35,121 nucleotides of DNA, from assembly GCF_003096695.1 (NCBI RefSeq), contig NZ_QEKY01000019.1, positions 1-35,121 on the forward strand, in the 5' to 3' direction. Source of the stretch: Porphyromonas loveana. Lineage in GTDB: Bacteria > Bacteroidota > Bacteroidia > Bacteroidales > Porphyromonadaceae. The notes beneath the pieces are model-generated. The model was given only the letters and a program-made list of their open reading frames with translations. It had not been told where the DNA came from and did no database searches. Every line of letters starts with the position of its first letter. The first letter of the stretch is position 1. Of this stretch, positions 7,819 through 16,701 are shown piece by piece. The position numbers and the translations under genes are program-made.

Positions 7819-10800
7819 ATGAAAAAACTTTACGCCTCGCTTCTCTCCCTTTCTTCATTTTTTCTCTGTTCTCCGCTTACATCCAAAGCCGACATCCTCT
7901 CGCTGGAAGTTCTTGACTCCTTATCGCAGAGACAAAAAGCGACCTCGATCCGTGAACTGCGAGAGGCTCAAGCAGCAGCGAATGCAGCTGCAGCAACCAT
8001 ATCTGGGTTAGACAACCTCCCCATCTATATGGATGTGGATCCGGGAGAGATTTCTTATCAATCCGGAGTGAGCCCTTCGGGAGCCAAGACTTATTCCGTA
8101 CCGATCTTCACTGCTCCATCGGTCGGAGCGAAGCCGACAATAGCTCTTTCGTATAACAGCCAATCGATTCAGGAGGGTGTAGCTGGTGTTGGATGGAATA
8201 TCGTGGGAGCATCTGCAATTAATCTTGTTAATCGAACGCTTTATTTTGACAACGACATCTGTGCTGTAGACTTCTCTAACCCAAACACATACGCCCTCTC
8301 TTTAGACGGAGATAGAGCAATAAGTGGAACAACTTTAATGGGCAAGGTGAGAATAACACCTAAGTACAACAATGACAATGTTTTGATTTCCTTTGATGCT
8401 CTTATGCCAGATGGGGGAAGGGCAACATTTGGACTGCCAGATAATACGACGCCCCAAGCTTCCTATCCAATTTTATCTTACACCGATGCATTGGGGTACC
8501 GTGTGGATTATTCTTATCGTTTGTCTGGGAACGTATATTTTCTTACTAAAGTCGCTTACGGAGGGCGAACAGCGGACAGCCATTTTAATCATATAGATTT
8601 TGAATATGAAGGCAGACAAAATTGTACTGTCCATTATATCTCCGGGCAGCCATATGAAAGCAATATGCGTCTTAAAAGTATTCACTCTTACGGCCAAGGG
8701 AAGCTCCTACGTAAATATACTCTACTATATAAAGCATCTCACAATAAATCCCAATTACAAAAAATTTCTTGTGAAACTGGGAAGCGATCTTTAAGTCCTT
8801 TGTCTTTTGTATATGGATTCGATTCCTCTCAAGAAGATAAGATATATAAAACGGGAGAAGTTGTCCCTCTTTTCGACACTGGAGCTGGAGATAAAATAAC
8901 GAGTAGAGGACGGTTTTTTAAAGGAAGTGACAGGGATGGCTTCATCTGTTTCTCCAATCGAATTTTCGATCAATGGCAAGCACAAGATAATAACTCAATA
9001 TTTGTTATTCCAAGCGAAGATTTTGCTTACGCTCCTATCTCATTGAAAGTAAAAAAATACACAAGAAGTATTCAGGTAGCAGATATTAATGGAGATGGGG
9101 TAGATGAGATCATTTGTATAAGTGTGGATAGCAAAAAGGACAAAGCGAACAAAGGGTTATACGATGCTCAGAAAACTTATTGCTGGATCTATTATTTTGA
9201 TGGAATCAGGTTTAACAAAGAAGAAACGACTTATTCGACATACCCAAAATCTTATTATACCAATATTTCTTTTCTCCTGGGAGATGCGACTGGAGATGGG
9301 GCGATTGACGCCATTGCAATTATTCCCGAGAAAGGGAAAGGGGGGAAGAACAATGGAGATCAAATACTATTCGATCTTACACTCCTTAACTTCAAACAAA
9401 AAAAAGCCTTCATATCGAATCATCTCTACGGATATAACATCGATAAAGGTCTTTTTTTTAGAGACATTACTGGTGATGAAAAAGCAGAATTAGTCTGTTC
9501 TACCATATCAGGATATAACACATTCAAATGGATTGAAAAAGTCAAAGACTTCTCTTCAGACAAAATAAATATAAAACTTTTCTCGACGAAATTAGATGAG
9601 GAGGATGACAGTTTTATAACAAATTCAAAGAAATTTTTAATAGCAGACATAAATGGTGATGGGAAGCCCGATCAACTCATTTCCCCAACAGCTTCGTATT
9701 ATACAATTTTCCCACACCCTGGACATCCGCATAGTGGCTTATACCCATATGAAGGTGAAGGGGCATTTTTACTGGACAAAGGGAAGCAATGGAAGATAGA
9801 ATTCTTCGATGGGGAAAAAATTGTTACAAAACAAATTGAAGTAGTTCGAAATATGTTGTTAAGTTCTTTCTATTTAATGGATATCAACAAGGATGGACTC
9901 CCTGATCTATTAGAAAAAGTTCGACGCAAAGATTTAGCACCAACTCCATATGATCATATTCACAGTCAAAAAAATTATCTCATACGTATCTTTTTTAATC
10001 GTAATGGGGAATTCAGCCCTTCTGATTTTATCTTATCTGAAGATTTTTCGGACAACAGCACTAATGATTTTGATTTGATTCAATCAAATAATTTTAGCCC
10101 ACGAAGAAATTGCCCCATCATAGGACTTAAATCAAATATTGGTTATTACTTTGAAGTTTCCTGTGACGAACAGACCCGCCACCTTATTACCGGAGTACAA
10201 AGCAGTACCGGATTGATTGAAACCAACGAATATGCTGCTCCTAAGTCCGGCTATACTTTCCCGCCTCTTCCGGATGGATATAATTACCTTTCTTTTCCGC
10301 TAAAGACTGTATCCAAGGTTTCCAAGGGTATAAAGGGGGAGCCGCATCGGGAATTGACGGAATACACCTTCACGGATGGTGTGATCAATCGTCACGGTCT
10401 GGGATTTTGCGGTTTCAAGGAGACGAAAACCTATACCTCATGGGATTATGCTTTTGGAGATGGAGTGGAAACCGTTACACAATATGATCCATTGCAGCAA
10501 GGAGTCCCTCTTAGTTCCACAACAAGAATTGGCTTCAATAGCTCGGACAAAATCAAAGCATCGTCCTTCATCTATCAGAGCAATGGACAAACGGGACCGT
10601 GGAAGAAGCCTCTACTCATCTCCTCCCAGGAATCAGATCTGCTCAATAACACTACGCTGTCCAGGACTTACACCTATGATTCCGAAGATTTCCCCGTGAA
10701 GACGACAGAGGATAATGGTGAAGGCGTACAGACTATTACTGAGCAAACCTACCGTCACATCAAGCAAAGCAATTCTTATCGCCTTGGATTGCCGTTGACT

Positions 10801-13800
10801 AAAACTACGACTCATAAAAGGAATGGCAACCAGTGGATGCAGAAAGAATCGATTGCCTACAACGCTGCTCTTCTCCCCATCAGTATCATCTCATTTACCG
10901 GTGAAAACGGAACCCTTAAAACAGGGGAAATAAGGAGGGAATACGATGATGCAGGCAATATGACGACGGAGACGAGTGCTCCATACGATGCCACCGATTT
11001 CCGAGGCAAGACTTATACCTACGATGATAAGGGTAGACTTGCAAGCGAAACTGATATATTCGGACAGAAGACCGTTTACGAGGAGTATGATGCGTATGGG
11101 CACCCATGCCTTATTCGTGATGACCGAGGTAATGAGATACGTTCAGTCTATGACGCCTGGGGTAATATTGCCTCTATAAGGAATGCCGATGGATCCAAGG
11201 AAGAATATAGCCGCCAATTACTGACAAACGGATATCCCCGTAATCTTCAGGTCATAACATCAACAAACGATGGAGGAAAAACTCTGGCAGAATATGACGC
11301 GTACGGTCGTGAGGTGAAGACGGGGATGCTGCGTTTCGACGGTAGTTGGCTATACACGGCCAAAGAGTATACAGCGGCCGGCATGCTCAAGCGGGAGTCC
11401 TTGCCTTTCAAAGGAAATACGCCTTTACATTGGAATACCTGTGAGTATGACCGCTATAAACGTCCTGTGAAGCAAACCATGCCATCAGGAGCAGTGCAGA
11501 CATGGGCATATACACCAAGACGTGTGTCCGAAACCAAGGAGGCAATCACGACTACACGCGTATCGGATGCAAGTGGACTGTTGGAATCGGTATCCGATCC
11601 CGGTGGCGAAATCACATACCATTACAGACCTGACGGACAACCGTCGGAGATAAAAGCCCCCGGCAATGTCAAGACCCTATTCGAGTATGATCAATACGGA
11701 CGTCAGAGAGCTATCATCGACCCCAGTGCGGGCAGAATAGAGACGACTGAAACGTGGACCGGCCGCCGCCGTACAACCGTCCGCAAAGATGCCCGTAAAA
11801 AGGTTATTACTTCTATGTATGATGAATTCGGGAGACTCCAAAAAACCGTGACCCCCGAATTCACCACCAATTATACCTATGACAAGGATTTGGTCAAATC
11901 AGCCATAACGACCAGCGGTTATTCGCGCACATATGATTATGACCATTTGGATCGTCTCATTCGCACAGAGGAGACAGTCGAAGGAAAAAATCTCATCGAA
12001 CAACTCTCGTACAATACCCTCGGACTGCTTCAGGGCAAGACAGCGACTTTGCCGACGGGAGCGACTGTGACAGAAACTTATCAGTATACGCGTGGTACAC
12101 TGACTCGCAAAACGCTGCAGGACGGCAGCTTGATCTGGCAGCTTTTGAAGGAAAATGCGATGGGACTGCCTACTAAAGTAAGGACCGGCAACCGCACTCG
12201 CGAATACAAGTATTCGACCATGGGATTACCTACCGAGCGATTTACGACCGGCGTGGGTGGATTCAATTACGATTTCGATCCTCAAACGGGAAATCTCCTG
12301 ATGCGAAGCGATAAGAATTCCGGTAGATATGAAAACTTTTCTTACGACGGACTTAATCGATTGACCGGAGCAGCGGAACATAGACCAAACGGCGACCTCG
12401 GCATAGCGACACTAACGTCTTTCTACTATACTCCTAACGGCAACGTCACGGAAATTAGCAACATTGGGAAATTCATATATTCTACTCAAAGCCCATATCG
12501 AATAGTGAATATGGGGCTGAAAATGGGAGCGGAAGCATTTGCCGATACTACGGGACAAAACATCTCGTACGCCTCTTTCGACCGGCCGCTTACGATCTCA
12601 GGGAATGGCTACACAGCAACGTTGACCTATGCCGATGACTATAGTCGTACGACTATGACGGTGAGATCTCCCTTGCTCAAAGATCCTTTCTTCAAAAGAA
12701 CTTACATCGGCAACTATGAAGCTGATTCATACGGTACGCAAAGAAAGAATATCGAGCGTTACTATATCGGCGGAGATGCCTATTCGGCTCCGGCCGTCTA
12801 TGTGCGGGTCAATTCCGGACAGTGGAAGTTGCATTATATCTATCGCGATTATCAAGGCAGCGTGACGGATATTACCGATGCTGCCGGTACGGTGGTGCAC
12901 CGCATGCGATACAGCCCATGGGGAAAATTGCTGCATACGGACGGTACACCTTATACCCGAAGCGAAGAGTTGTCCACCGACTATGACCGACTGCTCCTGC
13001 TCGGACGGGGCTATACAGGGCACGAGTATCTTCCCTGGTTTGGATTGGTCAATATGAATGCCCGACTGTACGACCCTGCTATCGGACGCTTCCTCTCGCC
13101 GGATCCCTATGTACAGATGCCGGACTTCTCTCAAAACTTCAACCGCTACAGCTACTGCCTCAATAATCCCCTCAAGTTTACGGATCCTAGCGGAGAATTT
13201 GCTTGGGTTCTACTGGGGGTAGCGGCATTGGGAGGAGGGCTTAATTTCTTTTCTAATAAAGAAAATATTGAAGGTTTTTGGGATGGGATTTCATCTTTTA
13301 TTGTTGGTTCTGCCGCTGCAGTTGCAACGACAGTTGTGGCGGCGGCAGGTGCCGGAATTTTAACAATAGCAAGCATTGCTGCCGGAATGGGGGCTTTAGT
13401 ATCCACGAATAATGATATAGTTGCTCAAACCGGAAAAAATTTTAGTGGGATAGAGAACGTTGACTGGACGCAGGTTGGGAAAAATGCCTGCATTGGTGGT
13501 GTATCTGGATTTGCAGGAGGAAGTGCCGGTTATTGGGCAGCCAATTCATCTCTGCTTGTAAACAACATCAATAGCCCTGTTCTTCGTTCGGCAGTAGTTT
13601 CGCCTTTAGCAGCTGGAGCGGGTCATATTGCAGGTGGTACTACGGCTGGTTTGCTTCAAGGGCAAAGTTTGGATGTCGCATTCCCTAATTCATTTAACGG
13701 TATAGGACAGAGCATGGCAATAGGAGGAGCCATCGGAGTAGCCTCAACCGTTGGCGTTTCCTATGCGAATGGAATAAGTCCGTGGACAGGAAAATCTTTA

Positions 13801-14103
13801 AATACCTCTATTTCGTCACAAGTTAAACCTAATGATTTAAATACTTATTCGGATGTATTTACAGTGACTTCTGACGGTATAGTTCTACCAAAAGGTGCTT
13901 ATATTCCTGATAATTTGATAGAAAATCCATACGGAAGATTTGGAAGTTACGGAAAGATAGTGGATGGAAAATTTATTGAGATTGTACGAATAGATCCTCC
14001 AACTCTTCCAGGATATAAAGGTCCAAACACAAGTCATTTCCATCTAAATGGGAATAAAACACATATTTTCGACATTAACAGATGGCCTTGGTGGCATAAA
14101 TAA
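7819..14103 (+). CDS. SpvB/FG-GAP/RHS-repeat polymorphic toxin with a variable C-terminal tip
   Basis: A 2094-residue exported protein. In order: signal peptide (1-24); an SpvB-like N-terminal domain (about 60-150; GAKTYSVPIF, ALSYNSQS, GVGWNI); FG-GAP/VCBS calcium-type repeats (ADINGDGVDEI ~419, GDATGDGAIDA ~488, ADINGDGKPDQL ~607, DINKDGLPDLLE ~686); RHS/YD repeats (about 930-1700; YDDAGN, YDEFGR, YDHLDR, YDGLNR); and the RHS core-associated domain ending RLYDPAIGRFLSPDPYV ... FTDPSGE near 1793. The tip (about 1795-2094) begins with small-residue and hydrophobic segments, then GPNTSHFHLNGNKTHIFD and a final RWPWWHK. RHS shells encapsulate such a tip, which is released as a toxin. This one is His-rich at the end and nuclease-like in flavour but unassigned. 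A candidate immunity gene starts 10 bases downstream. The FG-GAP part is AT-rich compared with the flanking parts. Confidence 0.9.
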   Translation: MKKLYASLLSLSSFFLCSPLTSKADILSLEVLDSLSQRQKATSIRELREAQAAANAAAATISGLDNLPIYMDVDPGEISYQSGVSPSGAKTYSVPIFTAPSVGAKPTIALSYNSQSIQEGVAGVGWNIVGASAINLVNRTLYFDNDICAVDFSNPNTYALSLDGDRAISGTTLMGKVRITPKYNNDNVLISFDALMPDGGRATFGLPDNTTPQASYPILSYTDALGYRVDYSYRLSGNVYFLTKVAYGGRTADSHFNHIDFEYEGRQNCTVHYISGQPYESNMRLKSIHSYGQGKLLRKYTLLYKASHNKSQLQKISCETGKRSLSPLSFVYGFDSSQEDKIYKTGEVVPLFDTGAGDKITSRGRFFKGSDRDGFICFSNRIFDQWQAQDNNSIFVIPSEDFAYAPISLKVKKYTRSIQVADINGDGVDEIICISVDSKKDKANKGLYDAQKTYCWIYYFDGIRFNKEETTYSTYPKSYYTNISFLLGDATGDGAIDAIAIIPEKGKGGKNNGDQILFDLTLLNFKQKKAFISNHLYGYNIDKGLFFRDITGDEKAELVCSTISGYNTFKWIEKVKDFSSDKINIKLFSTKLDEEDDSFITNSKKFLIADINGDGKPDQLISPTASYYTIFPHPGHPHSGLYPYEGEGAFLLDKGKQWKIEFFDGEKIVTKQIEVVRNMLLSSFYLMDINKDGLPDLLEKVRRKDLAPTPYDHIHSQKNYLIRIFFNRNGEFSPSDFILSEDFSDNSTNDFDLIQSNNFSPRRNCPIIGLKSNIGYYFEVSCDEQTRHLITGVQSSTGLIETNEYAAPKSGYTFPPLPDGYNYLSFPLKTVSKVSKGIKGEPHRELTEYTFTDGVINRHGLGFCGFKETKTYTSWDYAFGDGVETVTQYDPLQQGVPLSSTTRIGFNSSDKIKASSFIYQSNGQTGPWKKPLLISSQESDLLNNTTLSRTYTYDSEDFPVKTTEDNGEGVQTITEQTYRHIKQSNSYRLGLPLTKTTTHKRNGNQWMQKESIAYNAALLPISIISFTGENGTLKTGEIRREYDDAGNMTTETSAPYDATDFRGKTYTYDDKGRLASETDIFGQKTVYEEYDAYGHPCLIRDDRGNEIRSVYDAWGNIASIRNADGSKEEYSRQLLTNGYPRNLQVITSTNDGGKTLAEYDAYGREVKTGMLRFDGSWLYTAKEYTAAGMLKRESLPFKGNTPLHWNTCEYDRYKRPVKQTMPSGAVQTWAYTPRRVSETKEAITTTRVSDASGLLESVSDPGGEITYHYRPDGQPSEIKAPGNVKTLFEYDQYGRQRAIIDPSAGRIETTETWTGRRRTTVRKDARKKVITSMYDEFGRLQKTVTPEFTTNYTYDKDLVKSAITTSGYSRTYDYDHLDRLIRTEETVEGKNLIEQLSYNTLGLLQGKTATLPTGATVTETYQYTRGTLTRKTLQDGSLIWQLLKENAMGLPTKVRTGNRTREYKYSTMGLPTERFTTGVGGFNYDFDPQTGNLLMRSDKNSGRYENFSYDGLNRLTGAAEHRPNGDLGIATLTSFYYTPNGNVTEISNIGKFIYSTQSPYRIVNMGLKMGAEAFADTTGQNISYASFDRPLTISGNGYTATLTYADDYSRTTMTVRSPLLKDPFFKRTYIGNYEADSYGTQRKNIERYYIGGDAYSAPAVYVRVNSGQWKLHYIYRDYQGSVTDITDAAGTVVHRMRYSPWGKLLHTDGTPYTRSEELSTDYDRLLLLGRGYTGHEYLPWFGLVNMNARLYDPAIGRFLSPDPYVQMPDFSQNFNRYSYCLNNPLKFTDPSGEFAWVLLGVAALGGGLNFFSNKENIEGFWDGISSFIVGSAAAVATTVVAAAGAGILTIASIAAGMGALVSTNNDIVAQTGKNFSGIENVDWTQVGKNACIGGVSGFAGGSAGYWAANSSLLVNNINSPVLRSAVVSPLAAGAGHIAGGTTAGLLQGQSLDVAFPNSFNGIGQSMAIGGAIGVASTVGVSYANGISPWTGKSLNTSISSQVKPNDLNTYSDVFTVTSDGIVLPKGAYIPDNLIENPYGRFGSYGKIVDGKFIEIVRIDPPTLPGYKGPNTSHFHLNGNKTHIFDINRWPWWHK
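12581..13199 (+). repeat. RHS core repeat, copy 1
   Basis: These 619 bases align without gaps to 18305-18923 (constant offset 5724) with about two dozen mismatches by eye, roughly 96% identity. Similarity drops sharply to the left and stops exactly after the codons for PSGE on the right, where the toxin tips diverge. It is a direct repeat able to support homologous recombination between tips. Confidence 0.9.
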
Positions 14104-14113
14104 AACAAAAAAA

Positions 14114-14479
14114 ATGGATTTTAATGATTTAAATTGGCATGATGCCGTAATCAAAAACATATCCATCGACAGAAGTAACCCTGGGAAAAGGGACATTATC
14201 CAATTAGATATAATCTGGACTAATGGGATAAAAAGTACAATAACTTTTAGCAATGTATATTTCGCCAGCTTTGAAATGAATTTTGGCATAGTTGCTTTAG
14301 ATTCTATTTTCAAAGCGTATTCAGAAGATCGAAACAGTTATTTGGTAAAAGAGCTTTATAAAAAATGGAAAGGATTGATCGATGATGTTGACTTAAATTA
14401 TTATGAGATTGAAACCAATTCCACAAAAAGCACAATCGTAATCATTGCTCAAGAATTCAAGATAGATGACAATTTATGA
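14114..14479 (+). CDS. Probable immunity protein for the RHS tip
   Basis: A 121-residue soluble protein starting at ATG 14114 (MDFNDLNWHDAVIKNISIDR), 10 bases after the RHS stop. An in-frame ATG at 14048 lies inside the RHS gene and is unlikely to be used. Motifs: LNWHDAVI near the start, then DRSNPGKRD, a beta-rich stretch, and MNFGIVALDSIF. This arrangement recalls small proteins that follow polymorphic toxins in Bacteroidetes and Firmicutes, but I cannot name the family. Position directly behind a toxin tip, small size, AT-rich DNA and lack of a signal peptide all fit an immunity protein acting in the cytoplasm. If so, the tip above acts in the cytoplasm, for example on nucleic acid. Confidence 0.65.
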   Translation: MDFNDLNWHDAVIKNISIDRSNPGKRDIIQLDIIWTNGIKSTITFSNVYFASFEMNFGIVALDSIFKAYSEDRNSYLVKELYKKWKGLIDDVDLNYYEIETNSTKSTIVIIAQEFKIDDNL

Positions 14480-14518
14480 TTTAAGAGAGTCTAACAACGA
14501 CTTTCTTAATTAGAAAGT

Positions 14519-14671
14519 TCAAGGGAAAAGTTTGGATGTCGCATTCTCTAATTCATTTAACGGTATGGGACGGAACATGGCAATGGAGTAGCCTCAACCA
14601 TTGGTGTTTCGTATGCGAATGGAATTAACCCGTGGTCGGGAAAGGATCTTGCAATGATAGATATGAGGTAG
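14519..14671 (+). pseudogene. Remnant of a displaced RHS toxin tip
   Basis: From 14519 the sequence repeats part of the tip-coding region of the large RHS gene (13656 onward): the codons for QGxSLDVAF and NSFNG, and later the region encoding ANGI and PW. There are scattered mismatches and a gap of about 15 bases that breaks the frame near 14588. The end (to about 14671) codes for DLAMIDMR and differs from the intact tip. It is the leftover linker of an older tip directly upstream of its probable immunity gene at 14684. Confidence 0.65.
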
Positions 14672-14683
14672 AAGAATAAGAGC

Positions 14684-15163
14684 ATGGCAAAGCGAATAAT
14701 CACAAGGATAGGGGACGTTTTTGAAGTCCAATTGGATAATTGCAAGAAATACATTCAGTACATCGCAAATGACATGACACAGCTCAACAGTAACGTAATA
14801 CGTGCTTTTGTGGAAGAGTATCCCTTAGGCTATTCCCCGATCTTAGAAAATATTACCGCGGGTAAGGTTGATTTTTATGCACACACAGTCCTTCGATGGG
14901 GTATTCAGTCGGGTTTGTGGTATAAAGTTGGTCGGATCAGTTTCGAAGAAGACGTGAATGTCCTTTTTAGGACCTACGATGAAGATGGTTATGTCCCTGT
15001 ATCCAAACGTTGGTTGGTGTGGAAAATTAACCAACCAATGAAGTTTGTTGGTGAGCTCAGAGGAGAAAATCGAGATGCAGAAATAGGCCTTGTAATAAAC
15101 CCTGATGAAATCTTTGAGAGGATAAAGAGTGGAGTATACAAAACTCGCTTTCCATGTTTTTAA
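14684..15163 (+). CDS. Probable immunity protein left behind by an older tip
   Basis: A 159-residue soluble protein without signal peptide. The opening IGDVFEVQLDN, then KYIQYIANDMTQLNSNVIR, VDFYAHTVLRWGI and LWYKVGR, looks like a widespread Bacteroidetes immunity-type family; Imm26-like is a guess, not a firm assignment. The second half (RWLVWKINQPMKFVGEL ... GLVINPDEIFERIKSGVY) supports a complete protein. It directly follows the remnant of a displaced toxin tip (14519-14671), so it is best read as a retained orphan immunity gene, protecting against kin that still carry that tip. AT-rich like the other cassette genes. Confidence 0.6.
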   Translation: MAKRIITRIGDVFEVQLDNCKKYIQYIANDMTQLNSNVIRAFVEEYPLGYSPILENITAGKVDFYAHTVLRWGIQSGLWYKVGRISFEEDVNVLFRTYDEDGYVPVSKRWLVWKINQPMKFVGELRGENRDAEIGLVINPDEIFERIKSGVYKTRFPCF

Positions 15164-15286
15164 CAAACAGCATAATCATCATCTATTTTACCGGCAAAAA
15201 GATAATTCATTGACAAAAAAATAAAGAAATTAAAACGAAAATATTATATTTCATTTTAGGTGCACATTAAACGGATTGATGTAATT

Positions 15287-15670
15287 ATGAAGAAGTTTTT
15301 TATTTTTGTGTTTTTAACCATCAACACAACAAATGTTGTTTGTCAAAACACCGACAGTGTTATAGTTTCTTCTGGTAATCCTGCCATTATTTATCCATTA
15401 ACAAGTGATAAAAATATTGAAGAGCGTAAAAATGCAGGAATAGATTGTCATTTTACCTATCCCTTATTGATCTTAAATGGATTAATAATTAGAGAGAAAG
15501 AAAAAGTGGATTGTTTTAGAAATCAATTCAAATTTACTAATATAAAAAGTTCAAAACGGATTACAAAAGCAGAAGCCGAAAAGAAAGGCATTCCCGACGC
15601 TCCAAAAGACGGGGTATTATTTGTTATAATTAAGAAAGGATATTATTTCGATTTATCTTGTAACAGATAA
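15287..15670 (+). CDS. Small secreted protein, plug-domain-like
   Basis: A 127-residue protein starting at ATG 15287; an upstream in-frame ATG at 15260 would spoil the signal peptide. The signal peptide (MKKFFIFVFLTINTTNVVCQ) could end at AQ-like CQ or be lipidated at Cys19; both are possible. The mature part has LILNGLIIREKEKV, then RITKAEAEKKGIPDAPKDG followed by VLFVIIKKGY. The arrangement 'LNGxxI ... I.KAEA...G..APKDGVLFVIIKK' resembles the small beta-alpha-beta module of TonB-receptor plugs. Position within the toxin cassette array suggests an immunity or accessory function outside the cytoplasm, but no partner toxin is adjacent. It is followed by a terminator (15780-15805). Confidence 0.55.
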   Translation: MKKFFIFVFLTINTTNVVCQNTDSVIVSSGNPAIIYPLTSDKNIEERKNAGIDCHFTYPLLILNGLIIREKEKVDCFRNQFKFTNIKSSKRITKAEAEKKGIPDAPKDGVLFVIIKKGYYFDLSCNR

Positions 15671-15779
15671 GCAATATCTTAAATCAGCAATTCTCACTTC
15701 AACAATATAACAAATTATATTACCATGCGCAAAAAAAAGACAAACAACACATCGTAGTAAAAAACTCGAAAATACCGAC

Positions 15780-15805
15780 AGCTATCCCGCTGCGGCGGGG
15801 TAGCT
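15780..15805 (+). terminator. GC-rich hairpin terminator
   Basis: AGCTATCCCGC (15780-15790) pairs with GCGGGGTAGCT (15795-15805) with one G-T pair and a four-base loop, then TTATT. It closes the transcript of the small secreted protein gene and separates it from the orphan tip that follows. Confidence 0.65.
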
Positions 15806-15920
15806 TTATTCCTAAAACTTATTTTCACTCAATGACACCTACAACCTCCCCACACAAACAACCGAAACATCTGGCAAGACCACCGCATGGAGCTACTCGC
15901 GGGCAATAGGAGCAACAGGT

Positions 15921-16682
15921 ATGACGACAATAGCAGCTAACGGAACCTACGGAGCTACTGCCGTTGCCACGAAATCGGCAGGCTTGGTAAGTTCAATGTT
16001 GAATAGCGGAACTATTAATATTGCAATGAATGCCTTTTCCGGTGAAGGTTGGGACGGTGCTTGGAAAGCAGGAATTGTCGGGTTAGCCACAGGTGCTTGG
16101 AACGCTTCAGGTGGTTTTGGAATGGTAAAAGGATTTGGAGCCACCTCTGATATTGGCAAATTAGCAGGCAAATTGGGTTATCAAATGATTGGAACGGCTG
16201 GAAATTCGATAGGCAATAATTGGGCACGAGGTGAAAATCCGTTTTCAAAAGTAACGTTGGGAGTTGGACCTGTTAATCTAACTCTTGGCAAAGGACAAAA
16301 ACTATTACAATGGAAGAATAATTTAGGAAACATTGCTACCAATGTTTTTGGTTTAGGCAACTTAGCTTTTGGAGGTAAAATCAATTTTGATTGGGAAAAT
16401 TTATCTTTAAATTACACAGGTGGCATTGTCGATAAGTTTTATGATCCTCAAGATTGGTCCTCTGGATTTGGTGCACATTCAGTAGTTGGGAATAGTGGAC
16501 TTTTTAATGATCCAACTATGTATCCACACGAACTGCACCACTTATGGCAATCACGTGCTTTTGGCGACAAATTTCTTTTGAATTACGGATTACAGGGAAT
16601 AGGCGCAATGTTAATGGGAGGTTCTTTTCTTAAAGAGTATAATTATTTTGAAGACCAAGCTTATGGAAGCTATTGGTGGTAA
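15921..16682 (+). CDS. Orphan RHS-type toxin tip with HExxH metallopeptidase motif
   Basis: The frame is 253 codons from ATG 15921, but it is open from 15816 with protein-like codons (SLNDTYNLPTQTTETSGKTT), so the ATG is probably internal to what was once a longer protein. The first half is Gly/Ala-rich (GEGWDGAWKAGIVGLATGAW, GFGATSDIGKLAGKLGYQM), as in RHS tip linkers. The C-terminus has YPHELHHLWQSRAFGD, a HExxH zinc-peptidase motif (His203, Glu204, His207), then NYFEDQAYGSYWW, whose Glu244 or Asp245 could be the third ligand. No RHS core precedes it, so it is a silent donor tip that would become a C-terminus after recombination. A lipoprotein gene 19 bases downstream may be its immunity gene. 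The target protein is unknown. Confidence 0.6.
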   Translation: MTTIAANGTYGATAVATKSAGLVSSMLNSGTINIAMNAFSGEGWDGAWKAGIVGLATGAWNASGGFGMVKGFGATSDIGKLAGKLGYQMIGTAGNSIGNNWARGENPFSKVTLGVGPVNLTLGKGQKLLQWKNNLGNIATNVFGLGNLAFGGKINFDWENLSLNYTGGIVDKFYDPQDWSSGFGAHSVVGNSGLFNDPTMYPHELHHLWQSRAFGDKFLLNYGLQGIGAMLMGGSFLKEYNYFEDQAYGSYWW

Positions 16683-16701
16683 CATAAAAACAGTTATAAT
16701 T

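Noticed and set aside
12727-13134. Minus-strand frame opposite the RHS core, repeated at 18553-18858
   Set aside because: Its conservation between the two places is explained by the duplicated RHS core on the plus strand.
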